Shown piece by piece: positions 43,501-50,993 of a stretch of DNA of 53,074 nucleotides (positions are counted from its first letter, which is position 1; each line of letters begins with the position of its first letter). Source of the DNA: Acidobacteriota bacterium. GTDB lineage: Bacteria > Acidobacteriota > Thermoanaerobaculia > UBA5066. The translations under genes were made by a program, and so were the position numbers. The notes under the pieces are model-generated. The model was given only the letters and a program-made list of their open reading frames with translations, did no database searches and was not told the DNA's origin. Location: contig RHKY01000033.1 in the NCBI GenBank assembly GCA_008363385.1, positions 1-53,074 of the forward strand, read 5' to 3'.

Positions 43501-44721
43501 GCGACGCCCCTCACCGCGCGCTCCTTCGTCCCCGCGGCGCCCTCCCGCGTCCGGATCCCGTACTTCGCCGACCACGCCTACGCCTTCAGCGGCCTCTTCC
43601 GCCGGCTCGGGCACGACGCGCGGGTCCTGCCCCTCCCGGGGCCCGAGGTGCGCGCGCTGGGAGAGCGGCACACGCAGGGGAAGGAGTGCCACGCCTACTC
43701 GATGATCGCGGGGGACCTCCTCCGCCTCGCCCGCGAGAGCGGCTCGGAGGGGACGGTCTTCTACTTCCCGGGCACCTCCATCCCCTGCCTCCTCCACGAG
43801 TACGGCCGCGGGATGGAGGCGCTCCTGTCCGAGCTCGGGCTGACGGGGGTGCGGGTCAGCTCGCCGGCCGGGCCGGAGCTGATCGAGGCCGTCGGCCTCG
43901 ACCTGGCGGACCGGCTCTACGTCGGGATCCTCGCCGTCGAGCTCCTCGTCAAGGGACTCTGCCAGACGCGGCCCTACGAGCTGGTGAAGGGGGCGACGGA
44001 CGAGGTCCACCGGGCGAACCTCCTCCGGGTCGAGGAGGCGGTGGCCGGGGGAGACGTCGTCGAGGCGCTCTCGCTCTCGCTGGCGGCGCTCGGCGAGGTC
44101 CCGGTCGAGACCGTCCGCGACCGGCCGCTCGTCGGGATCGCGGGGGACGTCTACACGAAGGTGAACCCCGCGGCCAACGACGACCTGGTCCGGTGGCTCG
44201 AGGCGCAGGGGCTGGAGGTCTGGCCCTCGCCGTTCCAGATCGACCTGCTCGACTTCGGGATCTCCCGGCGCCTCTACCAGAGCGTCGTCTCGCTCGACCG
44301 GCAGGGCCTCCTCGTCAGCGGGGCCGTGGCGCTCCGGCGGGCGGTCGACCTCTGGCGGGTGCGGGGCGTCGTCGGCTCGCGCGTGGCCCGCCGAGAGGAG
44401 CCGGGCTACCTCGAGATGCGGAAGCTCGCCGGGCCGTACATGCCGAACGAGGCCCACCCGCTCCTCTTCGTCAACGTGGCCAAGATCGTCGACTTCGCCC
44501 GCGGAGGGGCCGACGGCGTCGTCAACGCGATCTGCTTCGGCTGCATGGTCGGGAACGCCTCGGCCGCGGTGATCGAGCGGATCCGCCGGGACTTCGACGA
44601 CGTGCCGATCGTGACGGCCGTCTACTCCGGCGCCGACGACCCGTCGCGCCGGATGGTCCTGGAGGCGTTCGTCGGGCAGGTCCGCGCCCGGCACGACCGG
44701 CGGGCCGCCGCCGCCCGCTGA
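40600..44721 (+). CDS. giant acyl-CoA dehydratase activase (two activase domains plus DUF2229)
   Basis: 1373 residues. Two BcrAD/BadFG/HgdC-type ATPase domains lie in tandem (about 3-270 and 310-575), each with GLDxGS and both bridging-cluster cysteines: Cys124 and Cys163 in the first, Cys437 and Cys477 in the second. A Cys motif (Cys597, 600, 604) leads to a DUF2229 domain (about 650-890) and a C-terminal region like the dehydratase component (GKECHAYSMIAGD, CFGCMVGN). Activases of this type inject electrons into 2-hydroxyacyl-CoA dehydratases using ATP; function of the long fusions is less clear. No separate dehydratase gene is in the window. CAGGAG is 6 bases before ATG 40600. Confidence 0.88.
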   Translation: MWSLGLDLGSVTSRCVALDERGEVAAALSRRRDGGERAAVGAFLEGLFPLAPGVRFRVGFAGSDALLRARCGAAPVNALAAVAAGVRHLHPRARSVIEIGGHTAKFLVLGEDGGLRDFATNEACAAGTGSFLEQQARRLGLTAPELSELAAGAARAATVAGRCSVFAASDMIHLQQKGTPLAEIAYGLAMAIARNDLATLLKGRSVPAPVVLAGGCARNRGIVRAFGEALDLSGDDLVVSSRPGLEGALGAALAAAGGGEARGSSLAEVRELVASLAGGARRETRTLPPLRPPSSGPAPREPEGSVPPGSEVWLGLDVGSVSTDLVVLDAGGDVRTSVYLPTRGRPAEALREGLAVLAGRLGEGVRVIGCGATGSGRHLAGRLAGADVVKNEITCQLLGAERFVPDVDTILEIGGQDSKLILARDGAISDFAMNKVCAAGTGSFLEEQARDLCLDVRGELAARALSAAAPPDLGSRCTVFMETEVVNALGAGEGVGEVSAGLAYSIVRNYLEKVVGPRKLGRRIVFQGGVASNAAVVAAFESVLGRPVSVHPYNRISGAIGAALAAKEARDRSGREAPSAFAGFACAEAPEVTSFECRRCPNRCEVNVLETGGGRAFFGDTCERYASGAGASACRVPNLAEEYVERCESLFALADAAAPPVGVPRASSVMGALPFWATFWKELGFRPVLSEATSRETLALGLSRLSVGVCLPIKVTAGHVHELLRRGVEPVFVPAVVVLPGDEPSRSYACPYTMAVPFIVGAPDGERLLSPVVTFETEEGFAEGFAPFRERLGVSRDRLRQAYRAAAWAQEELDALFRERVRDEIAHGPHRHVFGVLGRPYVLFDPYLAMGLFERLRRLKVLAVPLGLLPEAAERPSPSPLPWRFPADVHEGALALAGAEGVHPVVLTSFGCGPDAFASHPVGEALAGRPHLVLELDEHRGEAGLLTRVEAFLDLLEREARVPPPRRATPLTARSFVPAAPSRVRIPYFADHAYAFSGLFRRLGHDARVLPLPGPEVRALGERHTQGKECHAYSMIAGDLLRLARESGSEGTVFYFPGTSIPCLLHEYGRGMEALLSELGLTGVRVSSPAGPELIEAVGLDLADRLYVGILAVELLVKGLCQTRPYELVKGATDEVHRANLLRVEEAVAGGDVVEALSLSLAALGEVPVETVRDRPLVGIAGDVYTKVNPAANDDLVRWLEAQGLEVWPSPFQIDLLDFGISRRLYQSVVSLDRQGLLVSGAVALRRAVDLWRVRGVVGSRVARREEPGYLEMRKLAGPYMPNEAHPLLFVNVAKIVDFARGGADGVVNAICFGCMVGNASAAVIERIRRDFDDVPIVTAVYSGADDPSRRMVLEAFVGQVRARHDRRAAAAR

Positions 44722-44727
44722 CCGGGC

Positions 44728-46245
44728 TCAGCGCGAGGAGGCGACGACCCGGTCCCGCCCGGCCTGCTTGGCCTCGTAGAGGGCCCGGTCGGCCCTCTCG
44801 TAGAGGGCCTCCGGCGTCTCCCCGGCAGGCTCCGCCTGGGCCACGCCGAAGCTCGCCGTCACGGGGAGCTCGCGCTTGCCGCCCGCCACGGGCAGGTTGC
44901 GCAGCGCGGCCGCCAGCCTCTCGGCGGTCTCGCGGGCGGCGTCGAGGTCGGCCATCGGCAGGAGGACGGCGAACTCGTCCCCCCCGAGCCGCCCCAGGGC
45001 GTCGGAGGCGCGCAGCTCCCGCAGGAGCCGCCGCCCCACCTCCGCGAGCACCGCGTCGCCCACGGGGTGGCCGTGCGTGTCGTTGACCGTCTTGAAGCGG
45101 TCCACGTCCACGGCCAGGAGCGAGAGGGGCGTCCGGAACCGCCGCGCGCGGTCGATCTCGCGCGAGGCGGCCTCCAGGAAGGCCGAGCGGGTCATCGCGC
45201 CGGTCAGGGCGTCGGTCGTGGCGAGCCTCCGGAGCGTGACGTTGTCGAGGTAGAGGGCCGGGACGGAGAGGCCGAAGTAGGCGCTCCCGGCCAGGACGAT
45301 CATGGCGAACTGGTAGGTCGTCGTGTGGTCGCCGGGACCCAGGAGCGCGCCGGCGCCGGCGATGGCCACGCTCAGGCCGGCCACCGCCCAGAACGTCCTC
45401 CGGGCGCCGTCGGTGTAGGCGATCCACATCAGCGGCACGATCGCGAAGAAGACGAGGAAGCCCGGGGGGAGCGCCGTCGGGCCGGTGACCCGGATGACGC
45501 CGAGCGACAGGAGGAGCGGCAGGGCGCAGCCCGCGAGCTTCAGCGGGAGCCGGGACGGGCCCTGCAGCGGCGGGGCCAGCCGGGCCGTCGCCGAGACGTC
45601 GTCCCGCACCGGGACCCCCGCCGCCCGGGCGAAGCGCTCCAGGGCCAGCGCGAGGGCGGGAGCCAGGGCGACGACGGCCCCGAAGTCGCCCAGCCACCAC
45701 GGGAGCAGGATCCCGGGGCCCGCCTCCGCGGACTCCACGCCGGTGACGACGAGGGCCGAGATCCCGCCGACGGCGGCCAGGAGGGCCGAGGCGGGGGCGA
45801 CGAGGAGGTAGGCCGTCACGAGGACGGGTACGCTCCTGCCGGCGCCGTATCTGCGGAGCGTCCACGCCCCGAGGCCGTACGCGCCGACGTGGGCCATCGC
45901 GAAGAGGACCCCGCTCTCGACGAGGGCCCGCACCGGGAACGGGCGGTCGTAGACGGTTCCGAGCGAGAGGGTGACGAGCGCGGCCGCCACGGCCACCGGC
46001 GGCACCGCCCGACGGCCCAGGACGAGGAACGCCGCGAACGTCAGCCCCGCCGGGGGGAACCAGAGGCTGGCGTGCGGGGCGTACTCCTGGATCCGCCCGA
46101 TCCACCACGCCACGCCCCAGAGGAGGACGAGCGAGGCGAAGACGCCCGCCTCGGCGGCCAGGCCGGGCGGGGCGCGGCGCGGGGACCCGCCGGGACCTCC
46201 GGCCCCGGTCGTCCAGTTGTCCGTCGGGGGGGAGCTGCGGCTCAT
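44728..46245 (-). CDS. MASE1-like membrane diguanylate cyclase
   Basis: 505 residues. Eight or more membrane segments (about 30-340) form a MASE1-like sensor (HASLWFPPAGLTFAAFL; WWLGDFGAVVALAPAL). The GGDEF domain (about 345-505) has the active site RLGGDEF (421-425) and an allosteric RxxD I-site (Arg412 to Asp415) five residues earlier, so it should make c-di-GMP and be product-inhibited. The gene starts 3 bases after the helicase stop, so it is co-transcribed with it. The PilZ protein at 14265-14939 is a possible effector. Confidence 0.9.
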   Translation of the reverse strand: MSRSSPPTDNWTTGAGGPGGSPRRAPPGLAAEAGVFASLVLLWGVAWWIGRIQEYAPHASLWFPPAGLTFAAFLVLGRRAVPPVAVAAALVTLSLGTVYDRPFPVRALVESGVLFAMAHVGAYGLGAWTLRRYGAGRSVPVLVTAYLLVAPASALLAAVGGISALVVTGVESAEAGPGILLPWWLGDFGAVVALAPALALALERFARAAGVPVRDDVSATARLAPPLQGPSRLPLKLAGCALPLLLSLGVIRVTGPTALPPGFLVFFAIVPLMWIAYTDGARRTFWAVAGLSVAIAGAGALLGPGDHTTTYQFAMIVLAGSAYFGLSVPALYLDNVTLRRLATTDALTGAMTRSAFLEAASREIDRARRFRTPLSLLAVDVDRFKTVNDTHGHPVGDAVLAEVGRRLLRELRASDALGRLGGDEFAVLLPMADLDAARETAERLAAALRNLPVAGGKRELPVTASFGVAQAEPAGETPEALYERADRALYEAKQAGRDRVVASSR

Positions 46246-46248
46246 GGC

Positions 46249-48846
46249 TCAGGTACCGATACGGACGATCCGCAGGATCGGTCCGTCCGGAGCCGTGTCG
46301 TCGCGGAGGTCCACCTCCGCGAAGACGGCCCAGGCGTCGTCCCCGTCCGGGTCGAGGAGCGTCTGGGACACCTCCCAGCGCCGGGGGCCGGCGGGGCGGA
46401 GGTTCGTCAGCCGGTGGTCTCGCGCCTCGGCCGTGGCCACGAGCGCGGCGCGCGTCGCGAAGAAGGGGGCCATCTCGGCCTCGAAGCGCTCGGCGCCCCA
46501 CCGCGCGTCCTCGCCGCCCCCGCCCTCCGGCGGCTGCCAGACGCGCTCGGCGGCCTCCTCCCACTCCTGCCGCGAGAGGGCCCGGACGAGGAGGTGGAGC
46601 TCCGCTCGGACGCGGGCCGCGAAGACCTTCGGGTTGGCCAGGAGCTCGGTCAGCCACGTGGCCTCGGCCCGCTTCCCCGGCCGCGTCCGCTCCTCGAGGA
46701 CGCGCTCGGGGTGACGGAGGCTCTCCCACTCCTCGAGGAGGCTCGCGTCCGTCTCGCCGACGAGCGAGCGGAAGTAGCCGAGGGCGTCCCAGAAGGCGTC
46801 CGTCTTGGCCGTCTCGGGGACCGTCTGGTCGAGCGCCTTGTAGAGCTGGGAGAGGTAGCGGAGGAGGACCCCCTCGCTCCGCTCGAGGCCGTAGGACCGG
46901 ACGTAGTCGGGGAACGCCGCGAAGCTCTCCAGCATCTCGCGCCCGATCGACTTCGGGCTGACGTCGGACCCGGCGGCCCACGGGTGCTCCGCTCGGAAGG
47001 CCTCGAACGCCCCGTAGAGGAAGTCCGACATCGGCTTCGGGTGCGTCACCTCGGCCAGGCGCGCCATCCGCTCCTCGTACGGGACCCCCTCGGCCTTCAG
47101 CTCCTCGACCAGCTTCCCCTTGGCCCGGTCCGCCTGCCTCCTGAGGACGACGTCGGGGTCCTCCAGGACCGACTCGACCACGGTGACCACCTCGGCGGCG
47201 TACGTGGGCGAGGCCGGGTCGAGCCGCTCGATCGCGGCGAGCGCGAAGAGGGAGAGCGTCTGGTGGAGCGAGAAGTCCCACTGGAGGTCCTCGGCGACCG
47301 CGACCCGGTGCCGCCCCTCGCCCGGGACGAGGCCGACGATCCCGGCGCGGTAGAGCGACCTCACCAGCGCGGCAGCGTGCGAGACCAGCCGGACCTTCGC
47401 CCCGTCGTCCTCGTGGCAGCGGGCGACGAGGTCCCGGAGGGAGGCGAAGTTCGGGAGGTCCGACCGGGAGGCCGAGGCGTCCCGCTGGAGGAGGTCGAGC
47501 ACCATCCCGTGCGTCAGGCGGAACCGGGACTTCAGCGTCTCGGGGGGGCGCGAGACGAGCCTCTGGAACGTCTCCTCGGACCACGAGACCTCGCCCTTGG
47601 CGGGACCCTTGAACGTCCGCGCGACCTTCTTCCCGGAGCCCGCGGACTTCCTCTCCGCCTGCCGCTTCTCCACGATGTGCTCGGGCGCCTGGGCGACGAC
47701 GCTGCCGCGGTCGTCGAACCCGCGCCGCCCCGCGCGCCCGGCGATCTGCTTGAACTCGCGGACGGTGAGGAGGCCCACCTTCGTCCCGTCGAACTTCGCG
47801 AGCTTCGTGAAGAGGACGGTCCGGATCGGGATGTTGACGCCGACGCCGAGCGTGTCCGTCCCGCAGATGACCGGGAGGAGCCCCTTCTGCGCCAGCTGCT
47901 CGACGAGGAGGCGGTACTTCGGCAGGAGCCCCGCGTGGTGGATCCCGACCCCGAAGGAGAGAAACCGCCGGAACTCCTTGCCGTACGGCGTCGAGAGCCT
48001 CCGCTCTGCGGCGATCCTCCGGACCTCCTCGCGGCTCTCCTTCGTCCCGATCTTCACGCTCGTCAGCGACTGGGCCAGCTCGGCGCACTCGCGCTGGGTG
48101 AAGTTGACGACGTAGATCGGGCTCTTCCCCTGGGCGAGGAGGTCCTCGATCGTCTCGTGGAGCGGCGTCTCGCGGTACTCGAAGTCGAGGGGGACCGGGC
48201 GCTCCTCCGAGGTGACGAAAGCGACCTTCCGGCCGGTGTCGCGCTCGAGCCGCTCGGCGATCGCCGAGGTGTCGCCGAGGGTCGCCGACATCAGGAGGAA
48301 CTGCGTGCCGGGGAGGACGAGGAGCGGCACCTGCCAGGCCACGCCCCGCTCCTTGTCCGCGTAGTAGTGGAACTCGTCCATGACGACGTACGGCGCGTCG
48401 AGCTCCTCCCCGAGCCTGAGGGCCATGTTGGAAAGCACCTCGGCCGTGCAGCAGACGACGCCCCCCTCGGGGTTGATGCTGGCGTCGCCGGTCCGCATCC
48501 CGACGTTCTCGGGGCCCAGCTCGGCGCAGAGGGCGAAGAACTTCTCGCTGGCGAGCGCCTTGATCGGGCTCGTGTAGAAGGAGACCTTCCCCTCGCAGAG
48601 CGCCTTGAAGTGGAGGCCGAGGGCCACGAGCGACTTCCCGGACCCGGTCGGCGTCCCGAGGACGACGTGCCTGCCCGCCATCAGCTCGAGGAGCGCCTCC
48701 TCCTGGGCGGGGTAGAGCGTCAGCCCGGTCTCGGCCACCCAGTCGAGGAAGAGGCCCAGGATCTCGTCCGGGTCGTCCGTGCCGCGCGGCGGCACGCGGT
48801 CCGCGAGCGGGGCGACCTCCCGCTTCGTGACGGCCGGCGCGCTCAT
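46249..48846 (-). CDS. Ski2-like DExH helicase with DUF3516 C-terminus
   Basis: 865 residues. Superfamily 2 motifs: Q-like YPAQEEALL, Walker A GTPTGSGKS (64-72), Ia TSPIKALASEKF, DEFH box (157-160), SAT (motif III), GVNIPIRTV and QIAGRAGRRG (motif VI). The C-terminal half is the DUF3516 extension found with this helicase class. It should unwind RNA or structured nucleic acid; the bacterial role is not established. ATG 48846 is preferred over upstream in-frame starts because the extra 69 residues are low-complexity; AACAAT (48855-48860, minus) ends 8 bases before it. The cyclase follows 3 bases downstream. Confidence 0.9.
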   Translation of the reverse strand: MSAPAVTKREVAPLADRVPPRGTDDPDEILGLFLDWVAETGLTLYPAQEEALLELMAGRHVVLGTPTGSGKSLVALGLHFKALCEGKVSFYTSPIKALASEKFFALCAELGPENVGMRTGDASINPEGGVVCCTAEVLSNMALRLGEELDAPYVVMDEFHYYADKERGVAWQVPLLVLPGTQFLLMSATLGDTSAIAERLERDTGRKVAFVTSEERPVPLDFEYRETPLHETIEDLLAQGKSPIYVVNFTQRECAELAQSLTSVKIGTKESREEVRRIAAERRLSTPYGKEFRRFLSFGVGIHHAGLLPKYRLLVEQLAQKGLLPVICGTDTLGVGVNIPIRTVLFTKLAKFDGTKVGLLTVREFKQIAGRAGRRGFDDRGSVVAQAPEHIVEKRQAERKSAGSGKKVARTFKGPAKGEVSWSEETFQRLVSRPPETLKSRFRLTHGMVLDLLQRDASASRSDLPNFASLRDLVARCHEDDGAKVRLVSHAAALVRSLYRAGIVGLVPGEGRHRVAVAEDLQWDFSLHQTLSLFALAAIERLDPASPTYAAEVVTVVESVLEDPDVVLRRQADRAKGKLVEELKAEGVPYEERMARLAEVTHPKPMSDFLYGAFEAFRAEHPWAAGSDVSPKSIGREMLESFAAFPDYVRSYGLERSEGVLLRYLSQLYKALDQTVPETAKTDAFWDALGYFRSLVGETDASLLEEWESLRHPERVLEERTRPGKRAEATWLTELLANPKVFAARVRAELHLLVRALSRQEWEEAAERVWQPPEGGGGEDARWGAERFEAEMAPFFATRAALVATAEARDHRLTNLRPAGPRRWEVSQTLLDPDGDDAWAVFAEVDLRDDTAPDGPILRIVRIGT

Positions 48847-48854
48847 GGAGCGGG

Positions 48855-48860
48855 ATTGTT
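48855..48860 (-). promoter_or_regulatory. -10-like AACAAT for the helicase-cyclase operon
   Basis: It ends 8 bases before ATG 48846, a position like other leaderless-type promoters here, but it lacks the first T, so support is weaker. Confidence 0.3.
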
Positions 48861-48940
48861 CCACGACCGCCGGGCCCGGCCGTGCGGGCGGCACAGGGCT
48901 GCTGGATTCGGCCGAGACCGGAACCCTCGACCGGTCGGAG

Positions 48941-50938
48941 TCAGCGGTCGGGGACCCCGATGCGGTCGTCGAGCGCCAGCTCGAAGACGGCCACCGGCCC
49001 GTCCCGATAAACGGTCTTCGTCCAGGGGCGCCCGGCGAGGGCGGGTGGCGCAAGCAGGCCGGGGTTCTCCCCCAGGAAGAGGTGTGTGACGCCCGCGTCG
49101 CGGAGCGCTCCCCGGATCAGGGGGTCCTCCAGGCTCGCGGACGCCGACCACGCGGCGAGGAAGGCCTCGAGCCGTTCCAGACGGGCCCGGTCAGGCGTCG
49201 AGACGTAGAGTGACGGCGGCAGGATGGTGCGCCGTCCCGTCAGGAGCTGCAGCCAGCAGCCGCCGTCCACGCCCGCGAAGGTGCCGGACTCCCAGGCCCG
49301 GGTACGCACCGCGAAGACCGCCGACGCCGGGGCGTGGCGTTCCACCCATTCCATCGCGCGGACGTCCCTGTCGGTCGCGAGGACCGTCCAGGGCGGCACG
49401 ACGTCGACGAGGCGGGACGCCCCCCAGACGCCGAGCCCGAGGACGAGCGCGACCGCCGGGAGGAAGGACCGAGCCGGTTCCACGAGCCGGAGCAGCCAGC
49501 ATGAGACGCCGGCCGCGGCGAGCGAGAGGGGGAGGAACGCGGCGATGACGAGGACCCGATTCGGCACGGCGCGAAGGGGCGGAAGCCCGAGTCGGTCCAG
49601 GTTGACGAGAAGGAGGCTGATCGCCGACCAGCCCCAGAGGATGCCCAGCGCGCCCCACGGGAGTCGCCGGCACGATCGTCCCCGGCGACGCAGCCCCTCG
49701 ACGGCGAGGGCCGTCAGCCAGAGGCCCGCCGAGAGCGCCCGCCCCGCCGGAGGCATTCCTTCCCACCCCGCCATGCCCGTCAGGCCGATGGTGGCGACGG
49801 AGATCAGCTCCCGGGTACCCGGCGAGAGAAGGAGGTCCTCCGGGAAGTCGTTGTACGTGGCCCAGCTGGCTGCCGTGGCCCGCCTCGACGGCGCGAGCGC
49901 CTCGCGCGGCTGCCCGCTCGCCACGAGCCGGGCCAGCCAGGGTGCCACGAGGAGCGCGGAGAGCGCCCCGGCCGTCAGCCACGCCCGGAGGACGCTCGCG
50001 CCGCCCCGCCGGACCGCCGGCACCGCGAGGACCACGAGGAGGGGGGCGAGGAGAAACGCCACGAGGACGTGAACCAGCGCGATCCCGGCGAGGAGGATCG
50101 CGGCGAGGACGATCGCGCGCGGCTCGGGACGCTTCTCGAGACGGAAGAGGGCGATGGCCGCCACCGGCAGCACCAGGAGCCCCGCGAGCTGCGTGTACCT
50201 CCCCCAGGCGACGTAGTACGCCGGGAACCAGGAGACGAGCGTCCCGACCGCCGCCGCCAGGAGGCCGGCGGCGCGGCTGCGGAAGAGGACGCGCGCCCCG
50301 GCGTAGAGAACGACCGCGAACAGGACGTTGAGGACCTGGCCGTAGACGAGCAGCGCCCGCGCGATCTCGTGGGGGGTCCGGGCCCCGGCGAGCCACGCCG
50401 TCCAGGCGGCACCGGCGTGGAAGCCCCAGTGGTAGACGCTCTGCACCTCGGGAAGGAACGGCGCCCAGGTCGCCGGGACGCGGCCCTGCTCGACGACGAG
50501 CTGCACGATCATCTGGTGGTGGACCGAGTCGACCCAGGCCGGGAGCGCGAGCTCGCGGACGTGGGAGGCTCGCGTCGCCGCGGCGAGGAGGGCGATGACG
50601 GCGAAGACCGCGAGCGTCACCTCGCGGCGCGCCCGTCCCGGACCGCGCGGCGGGGCGACCGTTCCTCGGCCGCGGACGACGGGCGCGAGCGCGACGACGC
50701 CGAACGCGAGCGTGACGACCCGCGCGCTCGTCGGGCCCCATCTGGCTCCCAGAGTCGTCGCCCAGAGGACGAGGAGCGCGAGCGCGGACAGGCCCGCTCC
50801 GGTGGCGACGGCGAGCCGGACGACGGGGTCCCTTCGCGCGCCCGAGGCGGCTCCCAGCCGCTCCAGGGCGAAGCCTGGAGCCCAGAGCGCGACGAGGGCC
50901 GCCGAGGCAACGATCGCGCCCGGGGGCGAGGTCCCCAA
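48941..50938 (-). CDS. large polytopic membrane protein, GT-C-like
   Basis: 665 residues with about 13 membrane segments. An early loop has ALPAWVDSVHHQMIVQL and SVYHWGFHAGAAWTAWLAG, the Asp/His-rich pattern of DUF6541-type and other GT-C-like transferases, and the last 120 residues form a soluble domain. It may glycosylate a surface molecule. The start is TTG 50938; no ATG or GTG fits before the first membrane segment. It lies just downstream of the secreted repeat protein on the same strand (55 bases), which could be its substrate. Confidence 0.65.
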   Translation of the reverse strand: MGTSPPGAIVASAALVALWAPGFALERLGAASGARRDPVVRLAVATGAGLSALALLVLWATTLGARWGPTSARVVTLAFGVVALAPVVRGRGTVAPPRGPGRARREVTLAVFAVIALLAAATRASHVRELALPAWVDSVHHQMIVQLVVEQGRVPATWAPFLPEVQSVYHWGFHAGAAWTAWLAGARTPHEIARALLVYGQVLNVLFAVVLYAGARVLFRSRAAGLLAAAVGTLVSWFPAYYVAWGRYTQLAGLLVLPVAAIALFRLEKRPEPRAIVLAAILLAGIALVHVLVAFLLAPLLVVLAVPAVRRGGASVLRAWLTAGALSALLVAPWLARLVASGQPREALAPSRRATAASWATYNDFPEDLLLSPGTRELISVATIGLTGMAGWEGMPPAGRALSAGLWLTALAVEGLRRRGRSCRRLPWGALGILWGWSAISLLLVNLDRLGLPPLRAVPNRVLVIAAFLPLSLAAAGVSCWLLRLVEPARSFLPAVALVLGLGVWGASRLVDVVPPWTVLATDRDVRAMEWVERHAPASAVFAVRTRAWESGTFAGVDGGCWLQLLTGRRTILPPSLYVSTPDRARLERLEAFLAAWSASASLEDPLIRGALRDAGVTHLFLGENPGLLAPPALAGRPWTKTVYRDGPVAVFELALDDRIGVPDR

Positions 50939-50993
50939 CGTGCGGCCTCAGGCCCCCGGGCGGACGTGACCCACGCGGCCGGTCCTTCCCGGC

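Noticed and set aside
36625-44694. Minus-strand open frame of 2689 codons
   Set aside because: Only 36625-38901 (ppk1) is real. The rest is antisense to the activase gene and in another frame of the GT-C gene; its composition is Arg/Pro/Gly-rich with no domains, as expected of G+C-rich shadows.
48847-49053. N-terminal extension of the helicase
   Set aside because: It is Ser/Pro/Arg-rich, overlaps the end of the neighbouring membrane protein gene and lies upstream of the likely promoter hexamer.
45067-49089. Plus-strand open frame of 1340 codons opposite the cyclase and helicase
   Set aside because: It has repetitive charged composition and no motifs; the minus-strand frames carry complete GGDEF and helicase motifs.
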